The notes below the pieces were generated by a model. The model was not told the origin of the DNA and made no database searches. It worked only from the letters and a program-made list of their open reading frames with translations. The translations under genes were made by a program, and so were the position numbers. Shown in pieces: positions 1-11,370 of a stretch of 64,000 bases of DNA (positions are counted from its first letter, which is position 1; the number at the start of each line of letters is the position of its first letter). The DNA is from Leptasterias polaris (taxonomy: Eukaryota; Echinodermata; Asteroidea; Forcipulatida; Asteriidae), in NCBI GenBank assembly GCA_037783415.1, contig JAZGTN010000149.1, positions 1,550,001-1,614,000 on the forward strand, given 5' to 3'.

Positions 1-429
1 GTATCAAATTTGATTTATTCAGTTAACAGTTTAAGAAAAAAACATCTGATTTTCTATTTCTGCACAATGCTCTAAATTTGCTGTCACTTTTGTTGTTGTC
101 CCCTCGCATTACTTCCAATTTTTACATTTGTTCTAGACTGCCGCAATCATCAATGCTTTATTTTTTGTGACCTTTATCAATTATAGTTGTTCAGTTAACG
201 TTTGGTTGGAAAGAAAGTTATATTCAAATTGCGTTACAAATCCCAACTACTACGATAGGCAGGTGATAGGAATGTGTGTTGAATGATTGAAGCGTATAAA
301 TTACCACACCGTCAGATTATGTCGCTAGAAAGATATTTTGCTTTATGCCATCGCAAGTTTGCATTTAGAAAAGAAGTATGTATAATAACAAGCTTTTGAA
401 TTGTATTGTATGTATATTTAATAGTTTTA

Positions 430-2240
430 AATTGTAACCTCCAATGATAAATAGGGCCAAGTTGTTCATGAAATTTCTGTAGAAAAACGGGATTAAATAT
501 CTCATTTCAAGTTATCCGCAAAGCTATTGCAGCAATTGAATTGTTAAATGTATTATACATGAATGGTAGAGCCAGTATATATGGTCTGTGTGATCTACCA
601 TATGCATGACTTAACATACCTGTGACAAATTGGGCATGATCTGTTGTTTGAGTGGGAGAAAGTAGCGGGGGGGGGGGAGGGGAATGCACAATGTTCAGCA
701 TATAAACACAATGTCCTTAATTTTGGTTGTAACAACCGAAATCAGCGCTTTTTAAGTCTTCAGATTCAATGTTATATATATTTTTTTGCATTACCTTTAT
801 TGCACAAACATCAAAATACAACGTAGTGCAAAAGGGAAACCCAAACAAATACAAATACAAATACATTAATAGAATACATGGAAGTATATGTACATTAAAA
901 AGGGTTAAAAGGGACAATATAAAAAAAACAGATATGTAAATAAATACACAATCAATAATTCAATAACGGCTACGTATTGCACATGCTAAAGATGATAAAG
1001 AAAAAAACAAAATACCCTACCCCAAATTACAATTCACTAGGCCTAGTGAGGTAGTGGTTACGGAGGCCAGATTTAAATTGAGAAACAGCTTGCAAAGTTC
1101 TGACATCAGAGGGAATTTTGTTCCAGGAGTCATAAATGCGGTAAAAAAATGTTTGCCTAAAAATGTCAGTTTTACATTTATTGGGAATAAGGGTTGGAGA
1201 ATCAGAATATCTCAAATTGTGGAGATCAGTGTTACGGAAACTGACCTTATCATTAATTGAAATAGTTGTCATATTCTGAAGGCCCTTTAAAAAGAGGACA
1301 TTGTCCTTGAGTTTGCGACGATCTTCTAGGCTGAGGAGGTCTAGTTTATTTAAACGCTACTCGTATGAGACAGAACTTCTCAGAATAAATTTTGTGGCAC
1401 GTCTCTGAACTTTTCAATAGAGCTGATAAGACCTTTAGCATGATGACTCCAGATTAAGGACCCATATTCCAAAATGGGTCCTACATGCGCTAAATAGAGA
1501 ATTTTACGAGTAGCAGAATCATGGACATCGTGACAAGTGTGCCGGGTCGTAAAATGCGGTTTGCTTTGCAGACCATTTTGCTGATCTGCAACTTCCAACT
1601 CAAATTGTTGATCATCAAAATACCAAGGTCATTTGTGTTATCAACATAGAGTAAAAAATGGTTACCGAATTTGTTAGAATGTCCCCAGAACTGTCATTTT
1701 GTTCTATGGTTTTCTCAACAGTTTCGTTATACACACTGCTAAGTCAACAATTGATCAGGCTGTATGTCTACAGTGTATGACCAAATCATTCCACTAGCTT
1801 GATTTTACCGTGCTGCCAATGACATGCTACTAGCGGCAAGGTTATCAATTTGGAAAAAAAATAAAAATAAAAAATAAAAAATCATGGGGAATGCTCATTT
1901 AATAAAAGCGCTATCTAGGCGAAAAAAAACTTCGTTAATACAAGCTCAAAGACCAAAGATGAGACAAAGTTTTCATAATTTCAATTACAGACAGATTTAG
2001 AAGCACATGAATTATTGTAGAAACTGGTGTTAAAGGTACCAAAAAGGATTGGTAATGATAAAAAACATTGTTAAATTTTAGACTGAAAGCTCACTGATGA
2101 CTAGAATAATTTTTCTGTGAAAGATTTCCCTCTGAAATAAAATCATCTTCGAGAAAACTACATGTAGATCTAAACAAAACAAGCTAAAAACACGTAACAG
2201 CTGATTTCGGTTGTAGCAACCAAAGTTACAGACCATGTAT
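430..2240. repeat. Diverged segmental repeat, copy A (split by LINE)
   Basis: This non-coding segment is the first of three related copies. Landmarks shared with copy B at 4957-5765, in the same order, are GGGATTAAATATCTCATTT, GCAAAGCTATTGCAGCA, GGTAGAGCCAGTAT, TGTCCTTAATTTTGGT, ACAACCGAAATCAG and, beyond the LINE insertion, GAATGTCCCC followed by CATTTTGTTCT and CAACAGT. The left part (430-780) and right part (1675-about 2240) of copy A match continuous sequence in copy B, so the LINE at 783-1672 inserted after the duplication. Nothing coding is visible. Confidence 0.75.
783..1672 (-). mobile_element. 5'-truncated CR1-like LINE, 3' end of the RT ORF
   Basis: On the minus strand this encodes the C-terminal part of the same LINE ORF found nearly complete at 46255-49720. 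Shared protein blocks are FRNTDLHNLR, SDSPTLIPNKCKT and DSWNKIPSDVR. The 3' terminal sequence containing CCTTTATTGCAC (plus-strand sense) is also shared. Homology stops abruptly near 1672, inside the RT region, which is the usual 5' truncation of target-primed LINE insertion. The reading frame is broken in its upstream part. It is inactive. Confidence 0.85.
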
Positions 2241-2503
2241 TGAAATGCTGAAAATCGTGAATGTTTTCACAATTTGCTTTCGATTAAGCCCGCATTTTCA
2301 CAGGTTTGTTATTTTATGTGTATGGTTGATCACACTTGTGAACAACGTCTGCGTCTATTTATTTATTGACCAAACCAACAGTGGACGACCGCCAATTACA
2401 GGAAAGGAAAAGGTACAAAAATATTAATATATACTATATATGTATGTATATAATTAACGGTACCCGCTGCCAATGATTCGAACTGACTCTAGCCATCGGG
2501 TTA

Positions 2504-2650
2504 GCTCGGGTCTAGTGGTAAGACATCTGATCTAGCAATGCAAAGGTCGTGGGCTCGAATCCCACCCGAGTGATTTGCCTGTGGATTATTATTTTTTTCA
2601 CAGAACTCGGGAAAGTACTGAGTTTACATCGGGAGCAGACGCTTTTCCAG
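2504..2650 (+). mobile_element. tRNA-headed SINE
   Basis: Bases 2504-2571 fold like a tRNA. GCTCGGG at the start pairs with CCCGAGT at the end (one G-T pair). An A-box-like TCTAGTGGTAAG and a B-box-like GGGCTCGAATCC are present. The body continues with CACAGAACTCGGGAAAGTAC and CTGAGTTTACA. The same tail motif appears twice, inverted, in the hairpin at 20695-20815. There is no CCA end and the D arm is irregular, so a SINE head fits better than a working tRNA gene. Confidence 0.65.
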
Positions 2651-4265
2651 TATATGACCGCTAACAAAAGGAATTCCCAGCTCATGAATACTTAGCATAA
2701 AAGAGGTCATCTCAGCTTTGGATGGCTCATTACGAAACCCTAAGTGTCTACCAGAACCTCAAACAGCAGTGTCAGTTACCTTGCACAAAAGAGTTCAGCA
2801 GTTAAGCCATTTCTTTTGTCAAGGGATTATAGGAAAGCGGGGGATTAAAACAGCTCATCATGGGTGTCCATTGTCACGCCAGAAGTAAGGGTAGTTTATG
2901 AGGGGGATTAGCTGGAAGTAAAACGTTCCCTTTGTCTACACTTGACTCTGTCTAGCAACATGAATATTCTCACTGTTGTGACCACTGACCTGTAGAAAAT
3001 GAGCTCATTATAGACAAAATAAGTACCCGTCGGCTCCCGGCGGACATCCGGCGGACATCCGGATGTCCGCCGGTTGGGGAAGGATGTCTTCCCTAACACA
3101 CATCGTGTAGGGTAAAAACAAAATATATTAATTACCTTTAACAGAGTGGACTACGTCGTCAATATACTTTTTTTTGGCGCGCCAGCCGTAAAATGAGTTA
3201 CGATCTAATAAGTTGCGATGTAATATGTCAATGACTGTAAAGCAAGCTGAGAAGAGCTGGAAACGTCAGCAACATTAAAACTGCACTCAAAAAACAAAAA
3301 ATGTCAGAAATTGACCTGGATTTCAGGTCCCGTGGGGCTTGACCGTATGCGGGTCGTCAATGAAACACAGAATCTGTGTAAAAAATGACACAGAAATGGA
3401 TTATTCTTGTCAAACGGGTCAAATCCATTCCAGTAAAAACGAAATACAAATTATTCTCTTTGTACTGGATTTAATTATAACTTACTTTCCAAGGTTGTGC
3501 ATTACCAAGACGAGACCCCAAAACAGGAAACCAATTCCTTGTCAATAAAGAAGCAGTTTTGTGGTTGGCATAAGCAGGAACAAACATTCAACGTATTTCG
3601 ATCTTTTATTAATCCTTTAATAAACCACATCAAAATATAAAGCAACAAATCTATCCAAGGTTGTAGGACCGGGAGAGAAAATTGAATTCATTGTTTATAT
3701 CATTTACAGAAAGTAGTCCTAAGATGAAGAAGTTGATTGAATTAAATGTCATCTGAAATGTTTTTTTAGCTAAACTATACCTTAACTGGGAGACTACATT
3801 AACAAAAGCATGGTTGTTTCTGAAATTAAAGTGTAGCCTAATTATTAGAAAGACAAAAAAGCGAGTAAATATTACCTTCCTAGCATTAAACTTAAGTTAA
3901 CGATATATACACAAGACTTATAATAGTGGTTGTCTGTTGGGCTCATCGTTGTTAAATGGATTGGGAATGAATATGGTCCTCCTTCTTGTATCCCCTAAGA
4001 TTTTACAATAATTTCGTGGCAGCCTTGCGGTATGAGATGACAAACCAATGCACCCACAACTAAAACGAACCAGTCCCCCCCCCTTTTTTTTAAGGACAGA
4101 CGTTCATCAAGACAAAGTGTGTTATGAGAAAGATATCTTGCCTTAGGGCTATAGTAGTTTTGTCCTTTGAAAAGATGTAGGTAGAATGACAATCAAAAGT
4201 AGCCATTTGAAAATTGAAAGAGACATCACATTTGAATCGCTATAAGCCGACTTTAGGCGATCTTA
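2651..4265. other. Non-coding stretch, no gene recognised
   Basis: AT-rich sequence with only short, unconvincing frames. The one structural oddity is the GC-rich palindrome listed separately at 3048-3073. I see no splice-bounded exon, tRNA or transposase remnant. Confidence 0.5.
3048..3073. repeat. Perfect 26-bp GC-rich palindrome
   Basis: The half-site CCGGCGGACATCC is followed at once by its exact reverse complement, with no spacer. A third, direct copy of the core GGCGGACATCCGG lies just upstream at about 3039. The surroundings are AT-rich, so the composition is out of place. Confidence 0.8.
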
Positions 4266-4481
4266 CTCTGCAAAAACGGGAATGTAAAAATTAACACATT
4301 AGATGTTGTCAGATATAGATACCCCAAACAGAATAAAAATTTACACCATGGTGTTAAAATAAGACTCCTTTATGCAAATACAAATATATTTGTGTTATTT
4401 CAACACAATAATTATGAAGTTAATTTTGATGTTCTCATGGGTATCTATAGCCTATGTTACAACACCCCAGTTTTTGCAGTG
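4266..4481. mobile_element. MITE with TA target duplication
   Basis: A 216-bp non-coding element. The left end reads CTCTGCAAAAAC and the right end, reverse-complemented, reads CACTGCAAAAAC (11 of 12 bases identical). TA lies just outside each end (4264-4265 and 4482-4483), which suits a Tc1/mariner-type TA duplication. The inside holds short repeats around GTGTTA, also typical of a MITE. The superfamily is inferred from the TA only. Confidence 0.65.
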
Positions 4482-4956
4482 TAGGAGATTCAAATATCGA
4501 CAAATTTGAATTGGTTTCTAATCAACGGGGGCACTTCAGTGAAATATTTTCACTTTCTGCTCACTACCATTACCACTAACTTTAAACCATCTTTGCTAGA
4601 AGAGGCTTTCGGACTAAATTTACTAATTTGCTTGTTAGATGGTCGTGGGAATTTACCACAATTGCATTGTCCGTCAAAATAGACATGAAGCCGTAGGTCC
4701 CCTGTACGCATCTTTGGTTTCTGTTCCAGAAATGTTGTTTACAAATATTTGTTACATTGACCACAAAATATAACCCTACCATTAATTGATCCGTGTGTAT
4801 GTTTATAATTTGGAAATAAACTGATCGATTAATAATTTAAAAAATCACACAAAACACGCATTCTCGCTTGTCAATGAAATCATTCACTGGCAACTAGAAA
4901 TTAATACAAATTGTTTTTGCCTTACACAAAATGTGTTAAATTAATACACTATTTGC

Positions 4957-5765
4957 AACCTCTAACGATAAAAGGAAGCTGAAGGGAAATTGCAGATGAA
5001 AATAAAATGTTTACAAGAATGGTGTATGAAAATGGGATTAAATATCTCATTTATGGATATACGCAAAGCTATTGCAGCAGACGGTATTATACAGGATTGG
5101 TAGAGCCAGTATCTATGTTTTGTGTGATCAACCACATACATAACTTAACAAACCTGTGAAAATTTGGGCATAATCTGTTCTTCGAGACGGGACAAAGTAG
5201 CCGAAAAAGCCGGACAATTTTTTAGCATGTAAAAACATTGTCCTTAATTTTGGTAGTAACAACCGAAATCAGTTGTGTTTTTTAAGGTCTTTAGATTCAG
5301 ATGCCTCAAAGTCTGTCCTCGTTTAACCCTGCTAAATACTTCATTTGATTCTATAATGAGCTTCATAATCAGTAAGCTTTCAGCTAAAATAAAAAAACAT
5401 TTACTTTCATTGTTTAAATCGTGAATAATACATAAACACCCCTACATAAACATGCACACTTGTTTAGGATTTCGTTTTACTCGTCTAGAATGTCCCCGTG
5501 AACTGCCATTTTGTTCTTTGGTTTTTCTCAACAGTCTCATTATACACACTATTAGTCAACAACTGATCAGGTTGTATGTCTACCGTGCATGACCTAATCA
5601 TTCCAATAGTTTGATTTGTTTCCCGATAGGTTATCAATTTGAAAATATTTTGATTTCATCGGGAATGTTCATTTTATTAAATCACTTTCTAGAAAAAATA
5701 ACATCGTTAATAACGGGGTCCAGTTTACATGATTAGGAAGGAGAACTACTAATTTTACGATGTCA
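4957..5765. repeat. Diverged segmental repeat, copy B
   Basis: Uninterrupted copy of the segment described at 430-2240; it carries the same ordered landmarks but lacks the LINE. It shows what copy A looked like before that insertion. Non-coding. Confidence 0.75.
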
Positions 5766-5867
5766 GAGTGACACGGTAGTAGGGTTCAAACTCAAAAATA
5801 TGTTTTCAAGTAAATGATGGGCCATTCAAATCATCTTCTTAATCAGATAAGCCTATTATACAGGAAT

Positions 5868-6245
5868 TGGTAGAGCTGACAATAAAGTCGCAGATAGTGT
5901 TCATGTTTTGGGTGATCAACCACTAAGAAGAAACCTTTGTGTGAATCAGGAGAAAAATTGTGAAAAGCCATACACGTTTTTTACCATTGAAACACAGTGT
6001 CCTTAACTGGTTTTAACAACTGACATCGACAGTTACACTTAAAAAAGGGTTTTTAGAAGTTGTCTGGAATAAGAGTAATACAGTTTAACTAGAATACGAG
6101 TTTTATTCCAGACAACTGTATCTGAAAATTAAGACTTAATTTCAGATGGAGTTTCACACACACACAAATTTTCTTATTATGAACTTCATAACCACTGAAC
6201 TTTCAGACTAAAATTTTACAGTGATCCTTTTCATCCGTACCATCC
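5868..6245. repeat. Diverged segmental repeat, copy C (most degraded)
   Basis: Shows the landmark order of copies A and B at lower identity: TTATACAGGAATTGGTAGAG, GTGATCAACCAC, ACAGTGTCCTTAA, then GAACTTCATAACCA and ACTTTCAG. An extra hairpin sits inside (6058-6117). The copy lies just downstream, in minus-strand sense, of the receptor exon at 6412-6681, probably in its first intron. Confidence 0.5.
6058..6117. repeat. Hairpin with 15-bp perfect stem
   Basis: AGTTGTCTGGAATAA at 6058-6072 is exactly reverse-complementary to 6103-6117, with a 30-base loop. It may be a remnant foldback or MITE. No run of T follows and there is no reason to call it a terminator. Confidence 0.6.
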
Positions 6246-6411
6246 CTGTATAAAAAAAAGCAGGAACAAATTGTCACAAATCACAAATGCTAATTTTAAC
6301 TGCAGCTGCAATGGAAATCATTATGCTCGAAAACCCTGACAAAACAAATGGGTAGTTTTCCTCTAAAATATGGAGATTTTGGAGCTGAGTATCAAGAACT
6401 ACCGTACTCAC

Positions 6412-6681
6412 CCCAGTCCAGTTCCATCGCATTGCTAGGTGATAGCCATCTAGAATTCCCGCTAAGCTGTTGACATGATCCAAGGCAGTCTGAGCTACTC
6501 CAGGTTGCAGCGATAACATGGGACTTCTCTTAAACGCAAAGAAGCCACCCATGTAGATAACCACGTTGCCATCGGGGGACCCATGCACCGGCACAATCTG
6601 CCCACTGCTCAACGCGGCACCTAGGACTGCCGCAAAGCACCCGAAAAGGCATACAAACTTTGATTTGTTTGTTTCGCCCAT
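6412..6681 (-). CDS. First exon of a GABA-B-like class C receptor (partial gene)
   Basis: The exon encodes 90 residues. ATG at 6681 has a strong context (A at -3, G at +4). An in-frame non-ATG extension lies upstream and is less likely. Residues about 8-27 (core CLFGCFAAVLGAAL) form a signal peptide. The following IYMGGFF, then GVAQTALDHVNS and LDGYHLAMRWN match the start of the periplasmic-binding-like ligand domain of metabotropic GABA-B receptors, where AxxMALxHVN and LPGYxLxxxW are usual. The exon ends in phase 0 at a canonical donor (GG then GTGAGT, 6411-6406). A TATA box lies 295 bp upstream of the ATG. Later exons should lie below 6.4 kb; I found none in the window, so the gene is cut off or degraded. 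Ligand specificity cannot be told from this part. Confidence 0.72.
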
Positions 6682-6975
6682 ACTCGCTTCACCAACGAAA
6701 AGTGTCGTCAAATTATAGAGATTTACCCGAAACAACTTTGTTTCTGGTGATTTTTTCCTACCAGATTGTCTGTGATGATTATGTTCTAAAAGAAGGTTTC
6801 TAGTTGACTACTTCGCATTTTCTTCCCAGCAAATGAGTGCAGGATGATTTATTCCCTTGCATGGCAAAACGTTGATAAGTTGAATCACGCATTGCATTGG
6901 GGACTTAAGTAGGTACAATGACCACGTCTTGTTCGTTCAAGAACCCTGTCATCTATTGAAACAGTGATCCGCGTG

Positions 6976-6983
6976 TATTTATA
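6976..6983 (-). promoter_or_regulatory. TATA box for the GABA-B-like gene
   Basis: The minus strand reads CTATAAATA here. A start site about 30 bp downstream (near 6950) would leave a leader of roughly 270 bases before the ATG at 6681. Position and match are good; use is inferred. Confidence 0.5.
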
Positions 6984-7640
6984 GCAACCTCGTGATGCCA
7001 TGGGTTATTCAACACTCCCAAAGAATGAAAGGCCCCGATTGGTCAATCGATTAGTCATTTTCACTGTATTGAAAACAACACGAGTCGTTTTACGGAACTA
7101 AATAAAAATACGGTAACTGGCTTTTATTAATGTTGGTTTTGTTATGTAGTTTATAATATAGTCTACTTGGTATTAGTTTCAATAAACATGTAATGTAAAC
7201 AAAATCATTTTGTGGTTGGTAGTGAACATCACTAACTTTGCATATTTTTATTGATCATTTAAAATTCTCCTATTAAAGCTCTAAAAACATAGTACCTTTT
7301 TTCTTTGTTTTTTTTTCTCACAAAAGAAGCTTGGGTGGTTTGTTATTACTTATAACTTTTGTTGAAGCTAAAAATACTCGGCTTCGAAGAAAAAATGCAC
7401 GCACCACGCGTCGTCCTTGCTTACTTTGAACAAAACAACCATCAAACCCCTCGCATACTTGAACCAAGACTTTACCAGGCTGTATGCAAATCTGTTTTAT
7501 ATGTAAACACGACGTTGCCTCGTTTCTCATACCTAAATTTAATGCTCTTCTTTTGTTGTTGGTGGACGGTAAGCCAAAACATTGTTTCGCTTATTACAAA
7601 AATAACACACAGCCTTTCCGTGAGAAATAAGAAGTCTTGT
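6984..7640. other. Non-coding, upstream of the receptor exon and left of piggyBac
   Basis: No gene is seen. Open frames on both strands near 7318-7640 overlap each other, have no recognisable motif and run partly into the transposon end. Confidence 0.5.
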
Positions 7641-7943
7641 ATAACCCTTTCAGTACCGCCGTGCCATAGCGGCTCAAAACAACATACCACCTTGGTGACC
7701 AATGAACCCGTATGGCACGGAATTATTAGCACTCTTGGTGACCAATGAGCCGATCTGGCACATCGACCAAAAGTAAGTTATCAAAATGTAAATAGCCCCC
7801 TCAATCGCCTTTTGTCCATCCCCTTGGTAACAAGGTGGCCGCGTGACGTGTGCCCTGTGAAGCGTCGCCAGTTTTACAATTTAAGCGGTATCAATCGTTA
7901 AGCGTCCCCCACGCATTCTTCAGTAAGAGATAATTCTGAGAAC

Positions 7944-9674
7944 ATGGCCGAAGAAAATGATACAATTTTGGAAGAAATTTTCGCAGACAGTGCTTCAGAA
8001 ATGTCATCTGACGAGGAATCGCCACTTGAGGACTCGGAGACGTCAGAAGACAGTGAGGATACAGAGCCGAGGGCCTCGACATCAACAGCAACATTAACCT
8101 GTTCTAAGAAGGGTAAGAAGAAAAAAAAAACGAATTTCAGGTGTGGATGGCGTGAAGCCAACTGTTACACACGGCGACCGCCTGTTAAATTTACAGCAAA
8201 CACCGGGGCTACAGAAGACTTCAGTTCGTTCTCCCCCATACAAATCTTCAAACTGTACTTTTGTGAAGCAGTGTGGCAGATGATGGTACTAGAGACTAAT
8301 CGTTATGCTGAACAAATATTGGGAGCGGGGGCAGAAAATAAGTGTGCATGGAGACCAACTGATGTACCTGAAATGATGGCATTCGTGGCCCTACTTCTTT
8401 GCATGGGAATCAACAAAAGGCCTCGTTACTCGATGCATTGGTCCAGGTCTGAAATTCTACGAAGTCCCCTGTACTCAGCAACCATGGCTCGTAACCGATT
8501 TACTGCAATCCTAAGATTTTTTCACCTCGCCAATAACAGAGATGTCGAGGGCGACTCTCCCCGTGACAAACTTGCTAAATTACGGCCACTGTTAAACATT
8601 GTACTACCATCATTCCTCCGGGTGTACCAGCCGGGACGAAGCCTTTCACCGGACGAGACGATGGTCAAATTCAAAGGACGGGTGAGCTTCAAGCAGTACA
8701 TGCCAAGAAAAGCGGCAAAATGGGGATTGAAATCTTTCTCATTGAACGAATCCGACACAGGGTACACATGTGCCTGGGAGTTGTTCACAGGATCGCAGCC
8801 CAGGTGCCCACAAGGCCAGTCCTCTATAAGTGATCCTGAGACAAACCATCCATCCGAAATAGGGGCACCAGGCAACATAGTATTGAACCTTTTGCAGGGA
8901 CTCGAAAAGAAAGGACATTGCATCTACATGGACAATTGGTTTACTAGCCCGGCTCTGTTCTCCAAGTTGACTGAGCTAGGATTCGGAGCTTGTGGAACTG
9001 TGCGCTATACCACCCTAGGGATACCCGACGTAGCAAACTCCAAGAAATTTCCTATGAAAAGCGGTGCAGATCCCAAATTTTTTCAGAAAGCAGGCCAACT
9101 ATGCGTTATGTGGCAGGACACAAAACGTGTCACTCTCCTCTAAAACTATGGCGATTGCAGTGTCACTAGTAAAAAGATTCGGAGCTGGAAAACTTCAACA
9201 GGATTTCGTCATATCAAAAAACCGTGCATAGTCGAGGATTACAATAAATACATGGGGGGCACGGATCTGGCAGGACAATTATGCACGTACTATACTCATA
9301 CCCACAAAACATTCAAATGGTGGAAACGTGTATTTATTACAATCCTAGACATATGTTTGCTCAATGCTAATGTCGTATACAACAGTATCCATACAAACAA
9401 GAGCTTGTCTACTTTGGATTTTCGGGTCAAGGTGATAGAGGCACTTATTTCAAGCTTCGAGAACAACCCAGTTCACCATGCCCGTAAAGTGTCAAGTGCT
9501 TCAAACGCCCTTTCAACTCAGCACTTTCCAGGTCCGAATGTTGACGGGAAGAAACGTGACTGTGTTGTATGCAGTTCCACCTCTAATCGGAAACAAACTC
9601 GCACGATTTGTAAGCAGTGTATCAAGCCAATGTGTGTTATACCATGCTTTGAAAAATTCCACACCAAGCGATAA
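7944..9674 (+). pseudogene. piggyBac transposase (DDE_Tnp_1_7) with one in-frame stop
   Basis: The frame runs 576 codons from ATG 7944 to TAA 9672-9674 with a single internal TAA at 9141-9143. The N-terminus is acidic (residues 1-45), then a lysine run (56-62) precedes the transposase core. The catalytic acidic triad is intact: D237 in SPDETMVKFKG, D330 in IYMDNWFTS and D441 in YMGGTDLAGQ. The C-terminus has the cysteine-rich domain usual in this family, residues 540-573 (CVVC, CKQC, CVIPCF, H). The stop falls where families show V-x-L-L-S-T, so a small indel or point mutation is likely. It would cut and paste the element at TTAA sites if whole. The upstream ORF alone lacks the third aspartate and should be inactive. 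Confidence 0.88.
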
Positions 9675-9779
9675 ATTAGGTCAACAATTCAACTATTAAG
9701 TTAATTATGTAAAAAATGTGTAAAGCGGTTATACCATTATTGGAGAATTTCCACACCAAACGAATAATTTTCTATACTT

Positions 9780-11010
9780 TCTGAATACTCCCCCCCCCCC
9801 CCCCCGCTACAATGTTGAATCCCACAATCGCATGCCTGCCAACAATCAACATTGAGGCGGGGGGGGAGGGGGGATGGTACTTAGAAAAAACAAGTATAGC
9901 ACTTTGGCAAAATGTAATGTTAGTTCCTTCTTTACATATTGCTTCATGATAGGTGTAAATTTGATTTGAGGAGTAATTTTTGTCCAGTTCCTATTGTGCG
10001 TAATCAAAACTCTCTTCTGTTTATTGAATGTGCAATCCTAAAGGAATGTATTAAAACATTATGTTTATTTAAGGTTTCAGAAACAAATTTTACATTAATC
10101 AAAATGGCCGACTTAAGCCACATTGTTTGTATTTGGTTTCATTGGGTTCCTGCATCCTGAAAACCTCGCCATATTTTATGTTACGGGCCAAAACCAAATT
10201 GGTTGGCGGCCATTTTTATTATTAAAATGGCCGCCTTAACCGACTGATGCAATTACTTAATTATGTGTCTTGTTGGGTTCCTGGATCTTAATACATTCCA
10301 GTTTCCAACATTGAGGCGGGGGGGGGGGGGAGGATGGTACGTCGAAAAAACAAGTATAGCACTTTGGAAATATTTTTGGTTAGTTCCTTCTTGACATATT
10401 GGTTAATGATAGGTAACACATAAATTTTATGAGTTATTTTGTTCGAGTAACGTTCATATTGTGCTTAATCAAACTTCTCTTTGTTATTTTTAATGTTATA
10501 ATAATCAAAATGGCCGCCTTTTTAAAGCGACTTAACCACCATGGCAATTATAATTTTTTTATGTGAGGCTCATAGACGGAGATACGGACCAAAACCAAAT
10601 TGCTTGGCGGACATTTACAAATGGGCAATATTTAATGTAATTTTATGTCAGTTCCTTCTTTGTCATTAAATGTAGAAATAAATTAAACTATTGATTTTAC
10701 CAGTCATTTATTTATAAGTCATATTGTGCGTAATCCAAACTCTCTTGTTTATATTTAATGTCCTATCCTAGGAGCGGGTTGGGGGGGGGGGGGGTGCTTC
10801 CTAAAAAATTAATTAAAACTTGTATTTTATTTGGACGATTCATAATTTGCCAACAATCTAAATGGCCGCCTTAACCAATTGATCAACATGGGTATAGTCA
10901 CCAACTCCCAGTATCTGTGAGGCTCAACCAATTGTTATTTAATTTTGGGCGGGTTTGGGGGGGGGGGGGAGGATGCTGTTTCAAAAGTAATTTATTAAAA
11001 CCTTATGTTT
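9780..11010 (+). repeat. Degenerate long-period repeats with G/C runs inside piggyBac
   Basis: The non-coding 3' part of the piggyBac is built from diverged modules about 190-460 bp apart. Module landmarks: a run of 10 or more G or C (9789, 9857, 10318, about 10782, about 10958); CAACATTGAGGCGG at about 9848 and 10309; AAAATGGCCG-type blocks with CCTTAACC near 10104, 10225, 10509 and 10860; AGTTCCTTCTT near 9923, 10382 and 10648; and ATTGTGCGTAATC near 9994 and 10724. The homopolymer runs may vary in the assembly. Confidence 0.65.
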
Positions 11011-11370
11011 ATTTAACGTTTCAAAAATATGTTTCATGCAGATTGGTATGAACAGCTACTTGACAAATGTTTAGCTTCAATATTTAAACTACTCAATTGT
11101 GTATTTAGTGGTCATAATACCATACCTCAAATATATGTTAAAGGCAATGATTTAGTCCAAGGCAATATGCCAAAGGAAACAGTAATATGTTATTGCTTGC
11201 TCAACTTGCATTATGTGAGTAGGAGCTAGGCTAACCCCAATCTGCCTTGTGAGGGCGCTGTAACCTGAAACTTTGCAAAATAGTGTTGGTCTCCAGGTAG
11301 CCATGTCAAGGAAATGTCTCTGGTCACCATGGCATAATTAGGCAATATGTGTTGGTACTGAAAGGGTTAA

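Larger units (their letters stand above)
7645..11366 (+). mobile_element. piggyBac transposon, 3.7 kb, apparently full length
   Basis: Thirteen-base terminal repeats CCCTTTCAGTACC occur at 7645-7657 and, inverted, at 11354-11366. The right flank is TTAA (11367-11370). The left flank is ATAA (7641-7644), one mutation from the expected TTAA duplication. Just inside the left end are two direct copies of CTTGGTGACCAATGA (about 7693 and 7734); a related CTGGTCACCATGGCA lies inside the right end (about 11317). The element carries the transposase at 7944-9674 and a long repetitive 3' part. Confidence 0.9.

Noticed and set aside
2504..2571. Functional tRNA gene
   Set aside because: The acceptor stem and B-box fit, but the D and anticodon arms are irregular and a SINE body follows.
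8522..8923. Minus-strand ORF of 133 codons
   Set aside because: Antisense shadow of the piggyBac transposase.
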